64,000 nucleotides of DNA, taken from an uncultured Muribaculaceae bacterium (GTDB taxonomy: Bacteria > Bacteroidota > Bacteroidia > Bacteroidales > Muribaculaceae). Shown here one piece after another: positions 17,508 to 25,999 of the stretch. Numbering within the stretch: the stretch's first letter is position 1; each line of letters begins with the position of its first letter. Below the pieces are notes generated by a model. It had not been told where the DNA came from. It made no database searches and saw only the letters and a list, made by a program, of their open reading frames with translations. Both the position numbers and the translations under genes were made by a program. Location: contig CAJTPZ010000009.1 of NCBI GenBank assembly GCA_910578395.1, positions 37,372 through 101,371 on the forward strand, read 5' to 3'.

Positions 17508-19139
17508 ATGAAAAAAAATATAATAAAAGCACTTGCCGGCCTGCTCATTCTCTCTGGAGCGTCAGCTTGTGGCAACGACTGGTTGTCGCTTTCTGATCCA
17601 AACCATTTTACAGCCGACCAGTACTGGCAGACCGAAGAAGACTTCGAATCGGGACTTGCTGCCGCATACCGCTATCAGCGCCAGAGTGAAGGTGGCTTCG
17701 CACGTTGGTATCACCAACTTATGATACTCCGCAGCGATGAAGGATATTCGACTTCGCCGAACACCACCATTACTTCCTACGGCAACTTCCTTCATGATCC
17801 GTATATCGCTAAGAACGAGGCTGCATACATTAGCCCATGGCGTGACGCCTATACACAGATATTCTATGCCAACCAGGTGCTTGACGCGCTTAATGCTACC
17901 GGAACATCGGTTCTTACCGATACAAAGGCAAAAGAAATCAAAGGTCAGGCTCTGTTCATACGCGCAAGCGCCTACTGGTGGATGGCATCGCTTTATGGCA
18001 AAACTGTGAAACAGACCACGGCTGCATCTTCCGATGGTCTCGGTGAAGGATTCATGACACAGTATGAAGGTTACCATTTTGCTCTTAACGATCTCATTGA
18101 AGCAGAAAAGCTCCTGCCTGCGTCATGGCCTGCCTCCGACCTCGGACGTGTGACAAAAGGTGCCGCCTATGGCCTTTCATGTCGCCTCAACATGCAGCTT
18201 GCCGGCATGTGCAAGCGCCCCGCTTCGATAGATCCTGAGGCTGCAAGCCATGCCGCTGAGGAGATGGATTACTGGAATGCCGCCAAGAAAAATTGTGAGG
18301 ATCTTTTTGCTCTCAACCTCTACAGTCTCGTTCCCAACTATGTGGATAATTTCACCAGTCTCAACGAGTTCAATTCAGAGTCTATTTTCGAGCTCCCTTA
18401 CAAGTATACCGGTGCCAATTCCTATGTGGGAGATTATTCCGGTTTCCATCGTCCGCAGTATGCTGGTCTGTATCTTGCATCTTCGGGTGGCGGTGCATGG
18501 GATGACGTCTCGGCACGTGAGTGGGTTCTCGAAGAGTTCGACAAAGAGAAGGACAAAGATGGAAACACTGATATCCGCAAGCACTATACCCTTTTCTTCG
18601 ATGATCCCTATGATCCCGATGAAATTCTTTATCATGGCATGACATGGAAGCAGCTTGACGAGATCAACCATTTCAATAAAAAGTGTTATTGGCGTAAGTA
18701 CACCCAGCCCGACAGCAAAACCGGATACACCGAACGCTATTCGAGCGATGTCAACTGCCGTATGATCCGCCTTGCCGAGATTTATCTCAACTATGCCGAG
18801 GTGATGAATGAGCTGAATGACCGCACGACAGCTGTGGAATACATCAACAAGGTGCGTCGTCGTGCCAATATGGCCGATCTCAAGGCTACAAGCTTTGCTT
18901 CGCGTGATCAGCTTCTTGATCAGATCAAGCATGAGCGTGTGATGGAACTGGCATCCGAATGCCTGCGCTGGCCTGACCTCGATCGTTGGGGTGACCTCTA
19001 CACACAGCAGGGTATCAATGAAATCGCATCGCGCGACGCCGATTTCCAGACATTCACACTTGGCAAGTCAAACCTTTTCCCGATTCCGCAGCGCGAGATC
19101 GACTACTATCCGGGTCTGACTCAGAATCCAAAATATTAA
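17508..19139 (+). CDS. susD: SusD/RagB-type surface glycan-binding lipoprotein 1
   Basis: Surface lipoprotein that caps SusC and delivers glycan. The 543-residue protein has a lipobox with Cys21 (SGASACGN), the TPR-like helices typical of SusD (AKEIKGQALFIRASAYWWMASLYGK, IRLAEIYLNYAEVMNE, VEYINKVRRRANM, IKHERVMELASECLRWPDLDRWG) and the family ending LFPIPQREIDYYPGLTQNPKY. It belongs to the same transcription unit as susC 1 and is followed after 27 bases by a GH43-like lipoprotein gene. Length is normal. Binding residues for a specific sugar cannot be assigned. Confidence 0.96.
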   Translation: MKKNIIKALAGLLILSGASACGNDWLSLSDPNHFTADQYWQTEEDFESGLAAAYRYQRQSEGGFARWYHQLMILRSDEGYSTSPNTTITSYGNFLHDPYIAKNEAAYISPWRDAYTQIFYANQVLDALNATGTSVLTDTKAKEIKGQALFIRASAYWWMASLYGKTVKQTTAASSDGLGEGFMTQYEGYHFALNDLIEAEKLLPASWPASDLGRVTKGAAYGLSCRLNMQLAGMCKRPASIDPEAASHAAEEMDYWNAAKKNCEDLFALNLYSLVPNYVDNFTSLNEFNSESIFELPYKYTGANSYVGDYSGFHRPQYAGLYLASSGGGAWDDVSAREWVLEEFDKEKDKDGNTDIRKHYTLFFDDPYDPDEILYHGMTWKQLDEINHFNKKCYWRKYTQPDSKTGYTERYSSDVNCRMIRLAEIYLNYAEVMNELNDRTTAVEYINKVRRRANMADLKATSFASRDQLLDQIKHERVMELASECLRWPDLDRWGDLYTQQGINEIASRDADFQTFTLGKSNLFPIPQREIDYYPGLTQNPKY

Positions 19140-19166
19140 TTTCACTTTCAGTTTAGACATACCATA

Positions 19167-20345
19167 ATGAGAAAGATTATATTCTTGGCCGCAGCTGGAG
19201 CGCTTTGCACCATGCAGTTAGGTCTCACAGGTTGTACCGACATGGATGGTGACGGCATCGACAATGTCGAATGGGGCGGATCGACCAATCCTGAGTCAAC
19301 CTCCTATCGCAACCCGGTGTGGGAGCCTTCGCTCGAAGGTGGAACCGTGATTGTCACACCCAATAATTTCGTTGCAATCGGCGGCGAGACACAGTGGGCT
19401 GTAGGTGTCGATTACTGTTGCCCGACCATCCTCTCGACCAATATGATGCAGTGGACTACCAATCAGCAGGTAGCATTCAGTGCGGCAAACCGTCCGGCAT
19501 GGATTACCGGTCGTATAAATTCACTTTCGGCCGATCTTATCACCGAGACAACCAAGGTGACAATAACGACCACAACAACAGAGACCGACGAAGAGACAGG
19601 TCAGGAAACCACAACGACAACCTCTAAAGAGGAAGATCGTTCAGCTTCCCGTTACTTCATGGTCTACAGCACCGATAAGGACAATGCGATAGGTGTCGCC
19701 AGTTCAGCCGCCGCTCAGGGTCCTTATGTCGATCATGGCTGTCTGCTCAAAGCGTCGGATCTTGGTGTTGGCACGCTTGCCGATCCGTTTATTGTGGCCT
19801 ATGGCAACAATGATATATATATCGGTTATACAACCGACAACGGTTCCTACGTGCGCAAGATAGAGTTCCCGTTCACAGTCGATGCTACTTCCTATGCGAT
19901 GACTATCAACACATCGGGTCTTCCCGTACTTGGCGACGCTACCAAGGTTTCATCGGCTTCTTTCAGCAATATCGCCCTGTTCCGCGATGCCGATGGCAAT
20001 TACATGATATTCGGTGATGTCGACGGTGGTGTGAACTATGCAGTCGCTTCGGCTCCGACCGGACCCTATACAGCCGGCTCAGGCTCACTTCTCAGCAGCA
20101 ACGGAGACACTTTCATTGAAGGAGGCAACGGATATGAGAATCCGTGTAATGTCATGCGCATTATTCCGTCAAGCAACGGAAACTGCTATGTGGCTTTCAA
20201 CGCGACTCTCACTGAGACTCCGGCTATGCCTTCCGGCTATGCACGTGAGCCTATGATGGTAAATCCGTTTAAAATTTCGGGTGGAAAAGTGTCGGCTGCG
20301 ATCAAAGTGAATTCAGGTTGGACCTCACCACGCTTTGTAAGATAA
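19167..20345 (+). CDS. Surface lipoprotein resembling a degenerate GH43-type beta-propeller, with a Thr-rich insert
   Basis: The 392-residue product has a lipobox with Cys23 (LGLTGCTD). Blade-like segments include YRNPVWEPSLEGGTVIV, MVYSTDKDNAIGVASSAAAQGPY, LADPFIVAYGNNDIYIGYTT and NIALFRDADGNYMIFGD, each of the kind seen in GH43/GH32-type five-bladed propellers. In active GH43 enzymes the first blade reads NP...ADP; here the matching place has WEPS, so the catalytic base seems missing, though ADPF and EGGNGYENP occur later. Residues 127-153 form a Thr/Glu-rich low-complexity insert. Position as third gene after susC-susD is that of a SusE/F-like accessory glycan-binding protein, which is the inferred role. 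An enzyme with shifted active site is the alternative. Confidence 0.65.
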   Translation: MRKIIFLAAAGALCTMQLGLTGCTDMDGDGIDNVEWGGSTNPESTSYRNPVWEPSLEGGTVIVTPNNFVAIGGETQWAVGVDYCCPTILSTNMMQWTTNQQVAFSAANRPAWITGRINSLSADLITETTKVTITTTTTETDEETGQETTTTTSKEEDRSASRYFMVYSTDKDNAIGVASSAAAQGPYVDHGCLLKASDLGVGTLADPFIVAYGNNDIYIGYTTDNGSYVRKIEFPFTVDATSYAMTINTSGLPVLGDATKVSSASFSNIALFRDADGNYMIFGDVDGGVNYAVASAPTGPYTAGSGSLLSSNGDTFIEGGNGYENPCNVMRIIPSSNGNCYVAFNATLTETPAMPSGYAREPMMVNPFKISGGKVSAAIKVNSGWTSPRFVR

Positions 20346-20403
20346 ATGACTTGATGCCGGTGTTTGGTTGATTGCACCGGAAGAAGCATACTCTTTTATT
20401 AAA

Positions 20404-20449
20404 GACCTTCCCGGTCGTCCTTGTGGCGATCGGGAAGGTCATCTTTTTT
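20404..20449 (+). terminator. Rho-independent terminator of the first susCD unit
   Basis: 14-bp stem, 20404-20417 with 20427-20440 (core GACCTTCCCG, one G-T pair), 9-base loop, followed by ATCTTTTTT. It separates the first susCD unit from the second, so the two have independent promoters. Confidence 0.9.
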
Positions 20450-20500
20450 GATAGGAAATTTTGACCAATTTTATAGAGATTTCGAACAGTGGGGTAAATT

Positions 20501-20561
20501 ACTGATATACAGTTTATTACCCCCCCCTAAACATCCCTGTTTTTTCATGTTTTTAAACATG
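20501..20561 (+). promoter_or_regulatory. Upstream control block of susC 2, twin of the block before susC 1
   Basis: In the 343-base gene-less spacer 20346-20688. Parts: ACTG-ATATA-CAGT (20501-20513), a run of eight C (20520-20527) and the near-palindrome CATGTTTTTAAACATG (20546-20561). TAAATT directly precedes the dyad in both copies. The palindrome centre lies about 136 bases before the ATG here and 138 bases in copy 1. The shared order and spacing, with little other similarity between, point to conserved protein-binding sites. Beyond this block and the terminator the spacer is A/T-rich with nothing recognisable. Confidence 0.7.
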
Positions 20562-20688
20562 CCTTTTCGGGAATTTAAGTATTGTTTTAAAAAATAAAAA
20601 ATGATTAATTGCAGTATGGTTTCATTTTTCAAGAAAATGTAGCCGTTCCTCATGAAAACCATAAAATCTATATACCAATCGTAGTATT

Positions 20689-23600
20689 ATGTCAAAAAGC
20701 CTAATTTCTTTATTTGCATGCGCGGCATTTATGTCGGGAGGCGGTGCCTCGGTCTATGCGCAACAAAGTGTCACTGATACGCGTCAGGTCTCAGTGTGCA
20801 CCGGCACGGTTATCGATTCTGCCGGAGATCCTGTAATCGGAGCTTCTGTCATAGTCAAGGGAACTTCAAATGGAAATGCTACCGATATCGATGGTAACTT
20901 CAGAATACCCAATGTCAGGAACGGCTCGGTATTGGTTGTGAGTTGTGTCGGCTACAAGCAGGCCGAAGTGCAGTGGAACGGTGAGCCTCTTTCGGTGACG
21001 CTTAGCGATAACACCGAGATTCTCGATGAAGTTGTGGTAGTCGGTTATGGTGTTCAGAAAAAGGTGAATCTGACCGGTTCGGTGTCAAATGTGAATATGG
21101 AGAATGCCGATTCCCGGCCGGTGACTACGACCGCACAGCTTCTTGCAAACGCATCTCCGGGGTTGCAGGTGATGCAGAACAACGGTATGCCCGGTAGCGA
21201 GGGGTTCTCATTCAATATCAGAGGCCAGGGCACGCTGAACAATTCATCGCCACTCGTGCTTGTCGATGGTATAGAAATGGGGCTTGACAATGTCAATGCC
21301 AACCAGATTGCAAGCATATCGGTACTCAAGGATGCCGCTTCCTGTGCTATTTACGGTAACCGTGGAGCCAATGGAGTAATTCTTGTCACTACCAAAAACG
21401 GGTCAGACGGTAAGGTCTCTCTTACCTATGACGGCACCTTCTCACTGAACACTCCGTCGAAGATCATACACACTATTGCCGATTACCCGCTATACATGCG
21501 TCTGATGAATGAGTCTTCAACCAATATAGGCGGCAATATACTTTTTCAGGATAATGTCATACAGCAGTGGGAAGACGCGAAGCGTGATCCAAACGGAATT
21601 TCGGCTTCAGGATATCCTAACTATGTGGCATATCCCAATACCGACTGGTGGGATCATATCTATAATAAAAACTGGATGCAGAAACATTCGCTCAGTGTGT
21701 CGGGAAAAGAGAAGCGCACAGGTTATCAGCTCAACTTCACATTCTTTGACAACCCAGGCATCATGGATAAGAGCGGATTCAAGCGCTATAGCGGACGTGT
21801 CAATATCTACAGTGACATTACCGACTGGCTTCGTATCGGGACACGCACCAACGGCTACGTGATGAATGCCGAAGTCAATGGGCTCGGCGGTTTCTTTGGT
21901 TCGCTTGCTACATCCAAGATGATTCCCTGCACCTATCCGATGTATGACGGTAAATACGGCGCGCCTGAAAATTCAGCTGATGATCCGCAGTCACATAATC
22001 CGCTTTGGGACTATCAGACTGTCGACGGTTTTTCAAAGCGGACAGGCATTATGTCGGCCTGGTATGCTCAGGTCAAATTCCTAAAGCATTTCACTTACCA
22101 GTTTGACTTCAATTATCAGCTTCATCAGACCGAGAAAAAGACTGCCGGTGTCTCGGTCGGCAAATATTCGTTTTCGATGGACGATTGGAGTACCGGAGCC
22201 GATGATCCCTCGACACTCTACACATCCATGGACTATGGACGCACAGAGCGTACAAAAATCGACAATATTCTCAATTACAACCAGTCATTTGGGTCGCATG
22301 ATGTTTCGGCCATGCTTGGTTATGAGGAAGAGATCTACAACTACCGCACATCCTATGCCCAGAAGCTCGGTTTGACCGACGATAAGATTAATGACCTCAA
22401 CGCAGGTATCTCTCCGTATTCCATTTCTGGTTATGGCACCAAGTTCACTTCCCGTTCGTGGTTCGGACGTGTAAATTATGTGTATGCCGGCAAGTATCTG
22501 CTGGAGGCAAATTTCAGGCGTGACGGCTCTTCTCGTTTCGCTCCCGATTGCCGTTGGGGCACATTCCCTTCTTTCTCGGCAGGATGGCGCATGACCGAAG
22601 AGTCTTTTTTTCCTGTGACAGAGTGGATCAACAATCTCAAACTGCGTGCCTCATGGGGTAAGCTTGGCAACAACTCCATAGGCAACTATGACTGGCAGTC
22701 GATCTACACCACCGCACAGTATGCCACCAATTCAACTCTGAATTCAGGTATCGCGATCACTAACATTGCTAATCCGCTCCTGAGCTGGGAAACTTCGGAA
22801 GTTACCAATATAGGTCTTGACTACGGATTTTTCAACAATCGTCTCAACGGTTCGATCGAGTGGTACAACAAAATTACTTCCGGCATTCTGTATACTCCCG
22901 ATATGTCTATGACAATGGGCACGGCAGGTGCTCCGCGTCAGAATATCGCCGAAGTCACCAACCGTGGACTCGAGCTTGAAATAGGCTGGAGCGACCGCAT
23001 AGGTAAAGTCAACTACAGTGTGCGTGGCTCGTTTGCCTACAACAAAAACTGGGTTAGCAAATACAAAGGCGAACTGAAGAGAGGGTGGAATGCCGACCAC
23101 ACCGAATATACGACCAATATAGGCGACGTTTCCACAGGTAGCACGACTCGCGTGATCGAGGGCCACATGATCAACGAGTGGTATCTTCCCAATGTCTATA
23201 AGGGATCGGGAAGCTATTTCCATTCCGATGGCAAAGTTAACATAAACGGTGGTCCACGTGACGGCATGATCCGTACACCCGATGATATGAAATGGGTTCA
23301 GGCAATGGTGGATGCAGGCTACCAGTTCCAGCCTAACAACAACATCGGCAAGCAGGGGCTGTGGTATGGAGAGTATATCTATGCCGACTCAAATGGCGAT
23401 GGCATCTACGGCAACAGCTACGATTCGGAGTTTCAGGGATGTTCCACAATGCCGAAGTATAATTTCGGTCTCTACATGAGTGCCGATTGGAACAACTTTG
23501 ACTTATCGATGAACTGGGGTGGTGCCGCAGGTTACAAACTCTATTACTATAGCACAGGCCGAAACGCCTCTACAACTGTCTACGGCTATGCTATTCCTGA

Positions 23601-23952
23601 CGCCATAGCGTATGATCATTATTTCTTTGATCCGGAGAATCCGTCGGATCCCCGCACCAACCTCACATCTGCTAATCCGCGTCTCGCTTACCTCAGCAGC
23701 ACTCCTTCAAGCGCATCTTCAGCCTTGCATCTCGAAGACGCGTCTTTCATCAAACTGCGCAACCTCACCTTTGGCTATACAGTGCCTCAGAATATATCGC
23801 ATCGTTTCTTTGTAGAGAAACTGCGTGTTTATTTCTCCGCTGAAAATCTGTTCACCATCACAGGTTTCTCAGGTATGGATCCTGAAATGCGCACTACCGA
23901 GGGGTATGCCACTATGCGACAGTATGCGTTTGGTGTAAACCTGTCATTCTGA
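20689..23952 (+). CDS. susC: SusC/RagA-type TonB-dependent outer-membrane transporter 2
   Basis: The 1087-residue product has a signal peptide (MSKSLISLFACAAFMSGGGASVYAQ), a carboxypeptidase-regulatory-like domain (residues about 36-110, VIDSAGDPVIGASVIVKGTS), the linker DEVVVVGYGVQKK, a plug with FNIRGQGTLNNSSPLVLVDG and YGNRGANGVILVTTK, and a barrel ending in MRQYAFGVNLSF. The first 110 residues are strongly similar to those of SusC 1 while the barrels differ, so the two are diverged paralogues for related but distinct ligands. SusD 2 follows after 27 bases. Confidence 0.97.
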   Translation: MSKSLISLFACAAFMSGGGASVYAQQSVTDTRQVSVCTGTVIDSAGDPVIGASVIVKGTSNGNATDIDGNFRIPNVRNGSVLVVSCVGYKQAEVQWNGEPLSVTLSDNTEILDEVVVVGYGVQKKVNLTGSVSNVNMENADSRPVTTTAQLLANASPGLQVMQNNGMPGSEGFSFNIRGQGTLNNSSPLVLVDGIEMGLDNVNANQIASISVLKDAASCAIYGNRGANGVILVTTKNGSDGKVSLTYDGTFSLNTPSKIIHTIADYPLYMRLMNESSTNIGGNILFQDNVIQQWEDAKRDPNGISASGYPNYVAYPNTDWWDHIYNKNWMQKHSLSVSGKEKRTGYQLNFTFFDNPGIMDKSGFKRYSGRVNIYSDITDWLRIGTRTNGYVMNAEVNGLGGFFGSLATSKMIPCTYPMYDGKYGAPENSADDPQSHNPLWDYQTVDGFSKRTGIMSAWYAQVKFLKHFTYQFDFNYQLHQTEKKTAGVSVGKYSFSMDDWSTGADDPSTLYTSMDYGRTERTKIDNILNYNQSFGSHDVSAMLGYEEEIYNYRTSYAQKLGLTDDKINDLNAGISPYSISGYGTKFTSRSWFGRVNYVYAGKYLLEANFRRDGSSRFAPDCRWGTFPSFSAGWRMTEESFFPVTEWINNLKLRASWGKLGNNSIGNYDWQSIYTTAQYATNSTLNSGIAITNIANPLLSWETSEVTNIGLDYGFFNNRLNGSIEWYNKITSGILYTPDMSMTMGTAGAPRQNIAEVTNRGLELEIGWSDRIGKVNYSVRGSFAYNKNWVSKYKGELKRGWNADHTEYTTNIGDVSTGSTTRVIEGHMINEWYLPNVYKGSGSYFHSDGKVNINGGPRDGMIRTPDDMKWVQAMVDAGYQFQPNNNIGKQGLWYGEYIYADSNGDGIYGNSYDSEFQGCSTMPKYNFGLYMSADWNNFDLSMNWGGAAGYKLYYYSTGRNASTTVYGYAIPDAIAYDHYFFDPENPSDPRTNLTSANPRLAYLSSTPSSASSALHLEDASFIKLRNLTFGYTVPQNISHRFFVEKLRVYFSAENLFTITGFSGMDPEMRTTEGYATMRQYAFGVNLSF

Positions 23953-23979
23953 TCTATGGACGCTAAAAAGAACAAAACG

Positions 23980-25878
23980 ATGAAAAATATATTCAAGAAA
24001 ATTACAATGGCGGTCCTTGCCATGGCATCGGCCACGGCATACACCGGCTGTGACAGCGATTTGCTCGACACAACGCCTACATATATGTATTCCAGTGAGA
24101 ATGTGTGGAAGAGCCCGATACTTGCCAGGAGTGCAGTCAAAGGTGTCTATAACGCTCTTTACAACCGTTTCACAAAGAACTACACAGGCAGTTCGATGGG
24201 CATACCCATGGACTGCTGGTCGTCGGTCATGGACATAGACCGCAACTGGCGCGGTGGACTTTTCACATGCACAGGATCGCTCACACCATCCGACGGCAAC
24301 CTTGCCGGCCATTTCAAGCTTTACTACACAGTGGTCTATCGTGCTAACGATGCGATCATGCATATCGGCGATGTTCCAGGCATGCCCGACGATGAGAAGG
24401 CCCGTCTTATAGCAGAGTGTAAATTTCTGCGTGCCTGGGGTTATTTCTATCTAAATCTTTTCTGGCGCGGTGTGCCTCTATATCTTACGACAGTAGCTCC
24501 TGAGGAAGCTAAATTGCCACGCTCGTCGGAAGCTGATGTGTGGGCGCAGATCATAAAAGACCTTACTGAAGTGATCGACGAGTCGAATATCCCCGACCGC
24601 TATTCCAAGGGCAATGCCAATTATGGTAATGCTACACGCGGAGCGGCACTCGCTTATCGCGGACAGGTCTATCAGATAATAGGTGACAATGCCAAGGCTC
24701 TTGCCGATTTTGAGGCTATAGAAAGATGCGGTTATTCTCTCTACAGTCCAAGCGGCGGCGCTTCTGGAAACCGCGATTACTTCGATCTCCTCCGTCCGGC
24801 CAATGAGCAGTGCGACGAAATGATTTTCTCTATCCAGTGTGTGGAGACCCCCGACATGGGAAATCCCAGAAGTATAAACTACGGCAACCGCGTGACCGGA
24901 GGTTCGGCCTGGAACAACTATCTGCCGAATCCCGCTTATGTCGAAATGTTTGAGTGTGCCGACGGCAGTAAGTTTGACTGGGAGAAATATTGTCCGGGAT
25001 GGCATCAGATGGAAACTGAAGCCCGTAAGGTGTTTTTCCTTCGCGACGGTCTTGCAAGCGGCGAATATGGTGTGTGGGGTAACACTGCCACAACATGTTA
25101 CGATCATAAATATTACGATAATATGGAAGCTTCGGGTGCCGACATGTCTAAATATCTTGACAACGGCAATGAAGCGCGCATCAAAAAAGCCTATGATGAC
25201 CGCGATCCGCGTTTGAAGATGTCTATAATCACTCCGTATAGCGAGTACGACGGTAACCAGGCAGGTGTAGGCAACCACACATGGGTGTTGCGTTGGCCTT
25301 ATATACTTGATGCCGGGGCACCTTATGATGTACGCACCGACACAAACGCCTACTATTATTATCTGTGGCGTAAATATGTCACCGAGAACGACGAGTGCAC
25401 TACCCGGTGGGTCTATCCGATGGATATAATTCTGTGCCGGTATGCCGAGATTCTTCTTCGGCGCGCCGAGTGTCTCAATGAGCTTGGCCGCACCAGCGAC
25501 GCTGTCGAGTTTGTGAATATGGTGCGCCGCCGTGCCGGTCATGTCCTTCTAAATGATCCCGACTATCCGGCTACCAAGGTTCTCGGACAGGACGATATGC
25601 GTGAGCGCATACGCAATGAGTATTATGTAGAGCTTGGAGGCGAGGATTCGATGTATGCCAATGAACTCCGCTGGGGTACCTGGCAGGACCGTAAGTTCCG
25701 TGACAATTCTTCCGGCAAGACCGATGCGCCGATGAATACCAACGGTCTTATGCAGATTTGGGGCACTGTCACCTATTACAACATTTCGGTGGGTGACAAG
25801 ATGAATGTGTGGCCTATTCCAGCCAAGGAACGCGAAATGAATCCTTCTCTCACCCAGAATGATGGTTGGAACGACTGA
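23980..25878 (+). CDS. susD: SusD/RagB-type surface glycan-binding lipoprotein 2
   Basis: A 632-residue lipoprotein counted from MKNIFKKITMAVLAMASA, with the lipobox Cys at residue 24 (AYTGCDSD). An in-frame ATG 24 bases earlier would put a charged stretch before the signal peptide, so the internal start is preferred. SusD features are ARLIAECKFLRAWGYFYLNLFWRG, ILCRYAEILLRRAECLNELG, VEFVNMVRRRAGH, RIRNEYYVELGGEDSMYANELRWG and the ending NVWPIPAKEREMNPSLTQN. It is about 90 residues longer than SusD 1, mostly in the middle. The following gene is separated by a long hairpin. Confidence 0.95.
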   Translation: MKNIFKKITMAVLAMASATAYTGCDSDLLDTTPTYMYSSENVWKSPILARSAVKGVYNALYNRFTKNYTGSSMGIPMDCWSSVMDIDRNWRGGLFTCTGSLTPSDGNLAGHFKLYYTVVYRANDAIMHIGDVPGMPDDEKARLIAECKFLRAWGYFYLNLFWRGVPLYLTTVAPEEAKLPRSSEADVWAQIIKDLTEVIDESNIPDRYSKGNANYGNATRGAALAYRGQVYQIIGDNAKALADFEAIERCGYSLYSPSGGASGNRDYFDLLRPANEQCDEMIFSIQCVETPDMGNPRSINYGNRVTGGSAWNNYLPNPAYVEMFECADGSKFDWEKYCPGWHQMETEARKVFFLRDGLASGEYGVWGNTATTCYDHKYYDNMEASGADMSKYLDNGNEARIKKAYDDRDPRLKMSIITPYSEYDGNQAGVGNHTWVLRWPYILDAGAPYDVRTDTNAYYYYLWRKYVTENDECTTRWVYPMDIILCRYAEILLRRAECLNELGRTSDAVEFVNMVRRRAGHVLLNDPDYPATKVLGQDDMRERIRNEYYVELGGEDSMYANELRWGTWQDRKFRDNSSGKTDAPMNTNGLMQIWGTVTYYNISVGDKMNVWPIPAKEREMNPSLTQNDGWND

Positions 25879-25918
25879 TTCTTTGAAATTTCAACGAAAC
25901 ATGATAAATTTATAGCTT

Positions 25919-25968
25919 GGATAGAGTGGTCAGGAGATGGTGCTGAAAAACCTCCGGCCGCTCTATCC
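25919..25968 (+). repeat. Stem-loop between susD 2 and the metallophosphoesterase gene
   Basis: GGATAGAGTGG (25919-25929) pairs with CCGCTCTATCC (25958-25968), 11 bp with one G-T pair; inside, GGAG (25933-25936) can pair with CTCC (25952-25955). No U-tract follows, so it looks more like an RNA-processing or attenuation element than a normal terminator. This role is inferred. Confidence 0.55.
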
Positions 25969-25999
25969 GGGACTAATCAATAATACCTAAATTACACAA

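Noticed and set aside
24478..25542. Minus-strand open frame of 354 codons opposite susD 2
   Set aside because: It lies fully antisense to a clear SusD gene, has Ile/Val/His-rich composition without family features, and arises from the codon bias of the gene on the other strand.
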